A stretch of 64,000 nt of DNA from Thalassospira mesophila. Its GTDB lineage: Bacteria > Pseudomonadota > Alphaproteobacteria > Rhodospirillales > Thalassospiraceae. Below are positions 63,331-64,000 of the stretch, piece after piece. Both the position numbers and the translations under genes were made by a program. The notes beneath the pieces are model-generated. The model was not told the origin of the DNA. It searched no databases and saw only the letters and a list, made by a program, of their open reading frames with translations. The first letter of the stretch is position 1, and each line of letters opens with the position of its first letter. The DNA lies in contig NZ_JFKA01000003.1 in the NCBI RefSeq assembly GCF_002115755.1, positions 124,001-188,000 of the forward strand, written 5' to 3'.

Positions 63331-64000
63331 ATGACTCGCTGGCAAGCCAATGGCGTTATTCTGTTTGTGGCCCTGATTTGGGGCACAACCTTTGTTGTGC
63401 AGCAAACCAGCATGGACAGCATCGGCCCGTTTTATTTTACCGGCGTGCGGTTTTTGCTCGGTACCGTGGCCGTTCTGCCGTTTGCCCTGCGCGAGGTTTC
63501 GCGCCTGTATGTGGCGGGATATCGTTTTTCGCGTCGCGATAAACTGGGCTTGCTGGCAACTGGCATTGCCATGTTTCTGGCCTCTATCTTGCAGCAAATC
63601 GGCATCATGGATACGTCGGTTACCAATGCCGCGTTTTTAACCGCCTTTTATGTGCCGACCGTGCCCATTCTGGCGTTGCTGGTGTTTCGCATTGTGCCGC
63701 ATTGGGCGGTTTGGCCCGGCGGGGTTTTGTGCGTTATGGGCACCTATATGCTCAGCGGCGGTGATTTGTCCGGTTTGGGCAGCGGTGATTTCTGGGTGAT
63801 TGGCAGCGCCTTTTTCTGGGCGTGCCAGGTGGTGCTGGTGGGCATTATGGCAAAGCGCACCCGTGCGCCCCTAACCGTTGCTGCCGTGCAGTTTTTTGTC
63901 ACCGGTGTTTTGGGCATGGCCATGGGCACCGTTACCGAAGATTTCAGCCTGCAATCGGTTTACGGGGCCGGGTTTGAAATTTTATATGCCGGTATCATGT
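63331..64000 (+). CDS. EamA-family transporter (3' truncated by the window)
   Basis: The reading frame is open from the ATG at 63331 to the last base, giving 223 codons; the gene continues beyond the window. It encodes an EamA drug/metabolite transporter: ILFVALIWGTTFVVQQTSMD and the first repeat (FYFTGVRFLLGTVAVLPFAL, ASILQQIGIMDTSVTNAAFL) are clear, followed by the start of the second repeat (FWVIGSAFFWACQVVLVGIM). It is a different sequence from the EamA gene at 61594. A GGATGG-type ribosome site lies upstream. Confidence 0.9.
   Translation, partial: MTRWQANGVILFVALIWGTTFVVQQTSMDSIGPFYFTGVRFLLGTVAVLPFALREVSRLYVAGYRFSRRDKLGLLATGIAMFLASILQQIGIMDTSVTNAAFLTAFYVPTVPILALLVFRIVPHWAVWPGGVLCVMGTYMLSGGDLSGLGSGDFWVIGSAFFWACQVVLVGIMAKRTRAPLTVAAVQFFVTGVLGMAMGTVTEDFSLQSVYGAGFEILYAGIM

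Overview
The window looks like a chromosomal segment of a free-living alphaproteobacterium of the Rhodospirillales, most like Thalassospira. The evidence is the gene set and order: an NDUFA12-like complex I accessory subunit next to mlaD and a DUF2155 gene, a large B12-dependent ribonucleotide reductase, a DUF2336 protein, an RHH_4 ribbon-helix-helix protein, and rplM-rpsI followed shortly by argC. Base composition is moderately GC-rich and even. I see no prophage, CRISPR array, integrase or intact transposase. The genus is inferred from recalled gene order and was not tested by alignment.

Layout. 1-2.9 kb: the 3' end of an EptA-type phosphoethanolamine transferase, then leftward YjbQ, a LigB-type dioxygenase and two tiny genes. 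3.1-7.8 kb: nrdJ (leftward) with an 870 bp gene-free upstream region holding an NrdR-like palindrome and a DnaA box. 7.8-9.6 kb: NDUFA12, mlaD, a small unknown gene and DUF2155, rightward. 9.7-15.9 kb: a chemoreceptor, a carboxylesterase, a gene-free stretch with DnaA boxes, a MATE exporter, an Lrp-type regulator. 15.4-25.4 kb: a GNAT-Rrf2 pair, a DEAD-box helicase with a long tail, two hydrolases, a lipoprotein, cytochrome b561, glutaminase, parE and a thioesterase. 25.6-31.9 kb: a leftward peptide-uptake operon (binding protein, two permeases, two ATPases) ending in an M19 dipeptidase.

32.3-33 kb: two identical tRNA-Asp genes copied together with their promoter. 33.2-41.7 kb: an unknown protein, a receiver/HPt-like pair in which both phospho-acceptor residues look substituted, dCMP deaminase, pyruvate kinase, a DUF2336 operon, an RHH protein and a DJ-1/PfpI protein. 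41.98-42.24 kb: a 263 bp MITE-like element with 29 bp inverted ends and TA duplications. 42.2-47.8 kb: an MscS channel, an OmpA lipoprotein, an exported unknown, a CoA-binding protein, an MsrQ-like membrane protein and a LysE exporter. 47.9-52.5 kb: a Fur-box-preceded siderophore module (TonB receptor plus exported esterase). 52.5-64 kb: an enoyl-CoA hydratase, thioesterase, rplM-rpsI, GNAT, an exported unknown, argC, a MocR-type regulator divergent from an EamA transporter, a gamma-carbonic anhydrase, and the 5' part of a second EamA transporter.

Most of this is housekeeping. The items most worth checking are the apparently degenerate phosphorelay pair (33.7-34.8 kb), the MITE, the DnaA-box clusters, the regulatory region upstream of nrdJ, and the siderophore receptor-esterase module with its long leader. 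Starts were often moved inward from the longest open frame, on the basis of Shine-Dalgarno sequences and family lengths. Family names are my recognition of motifs; no database search was run.
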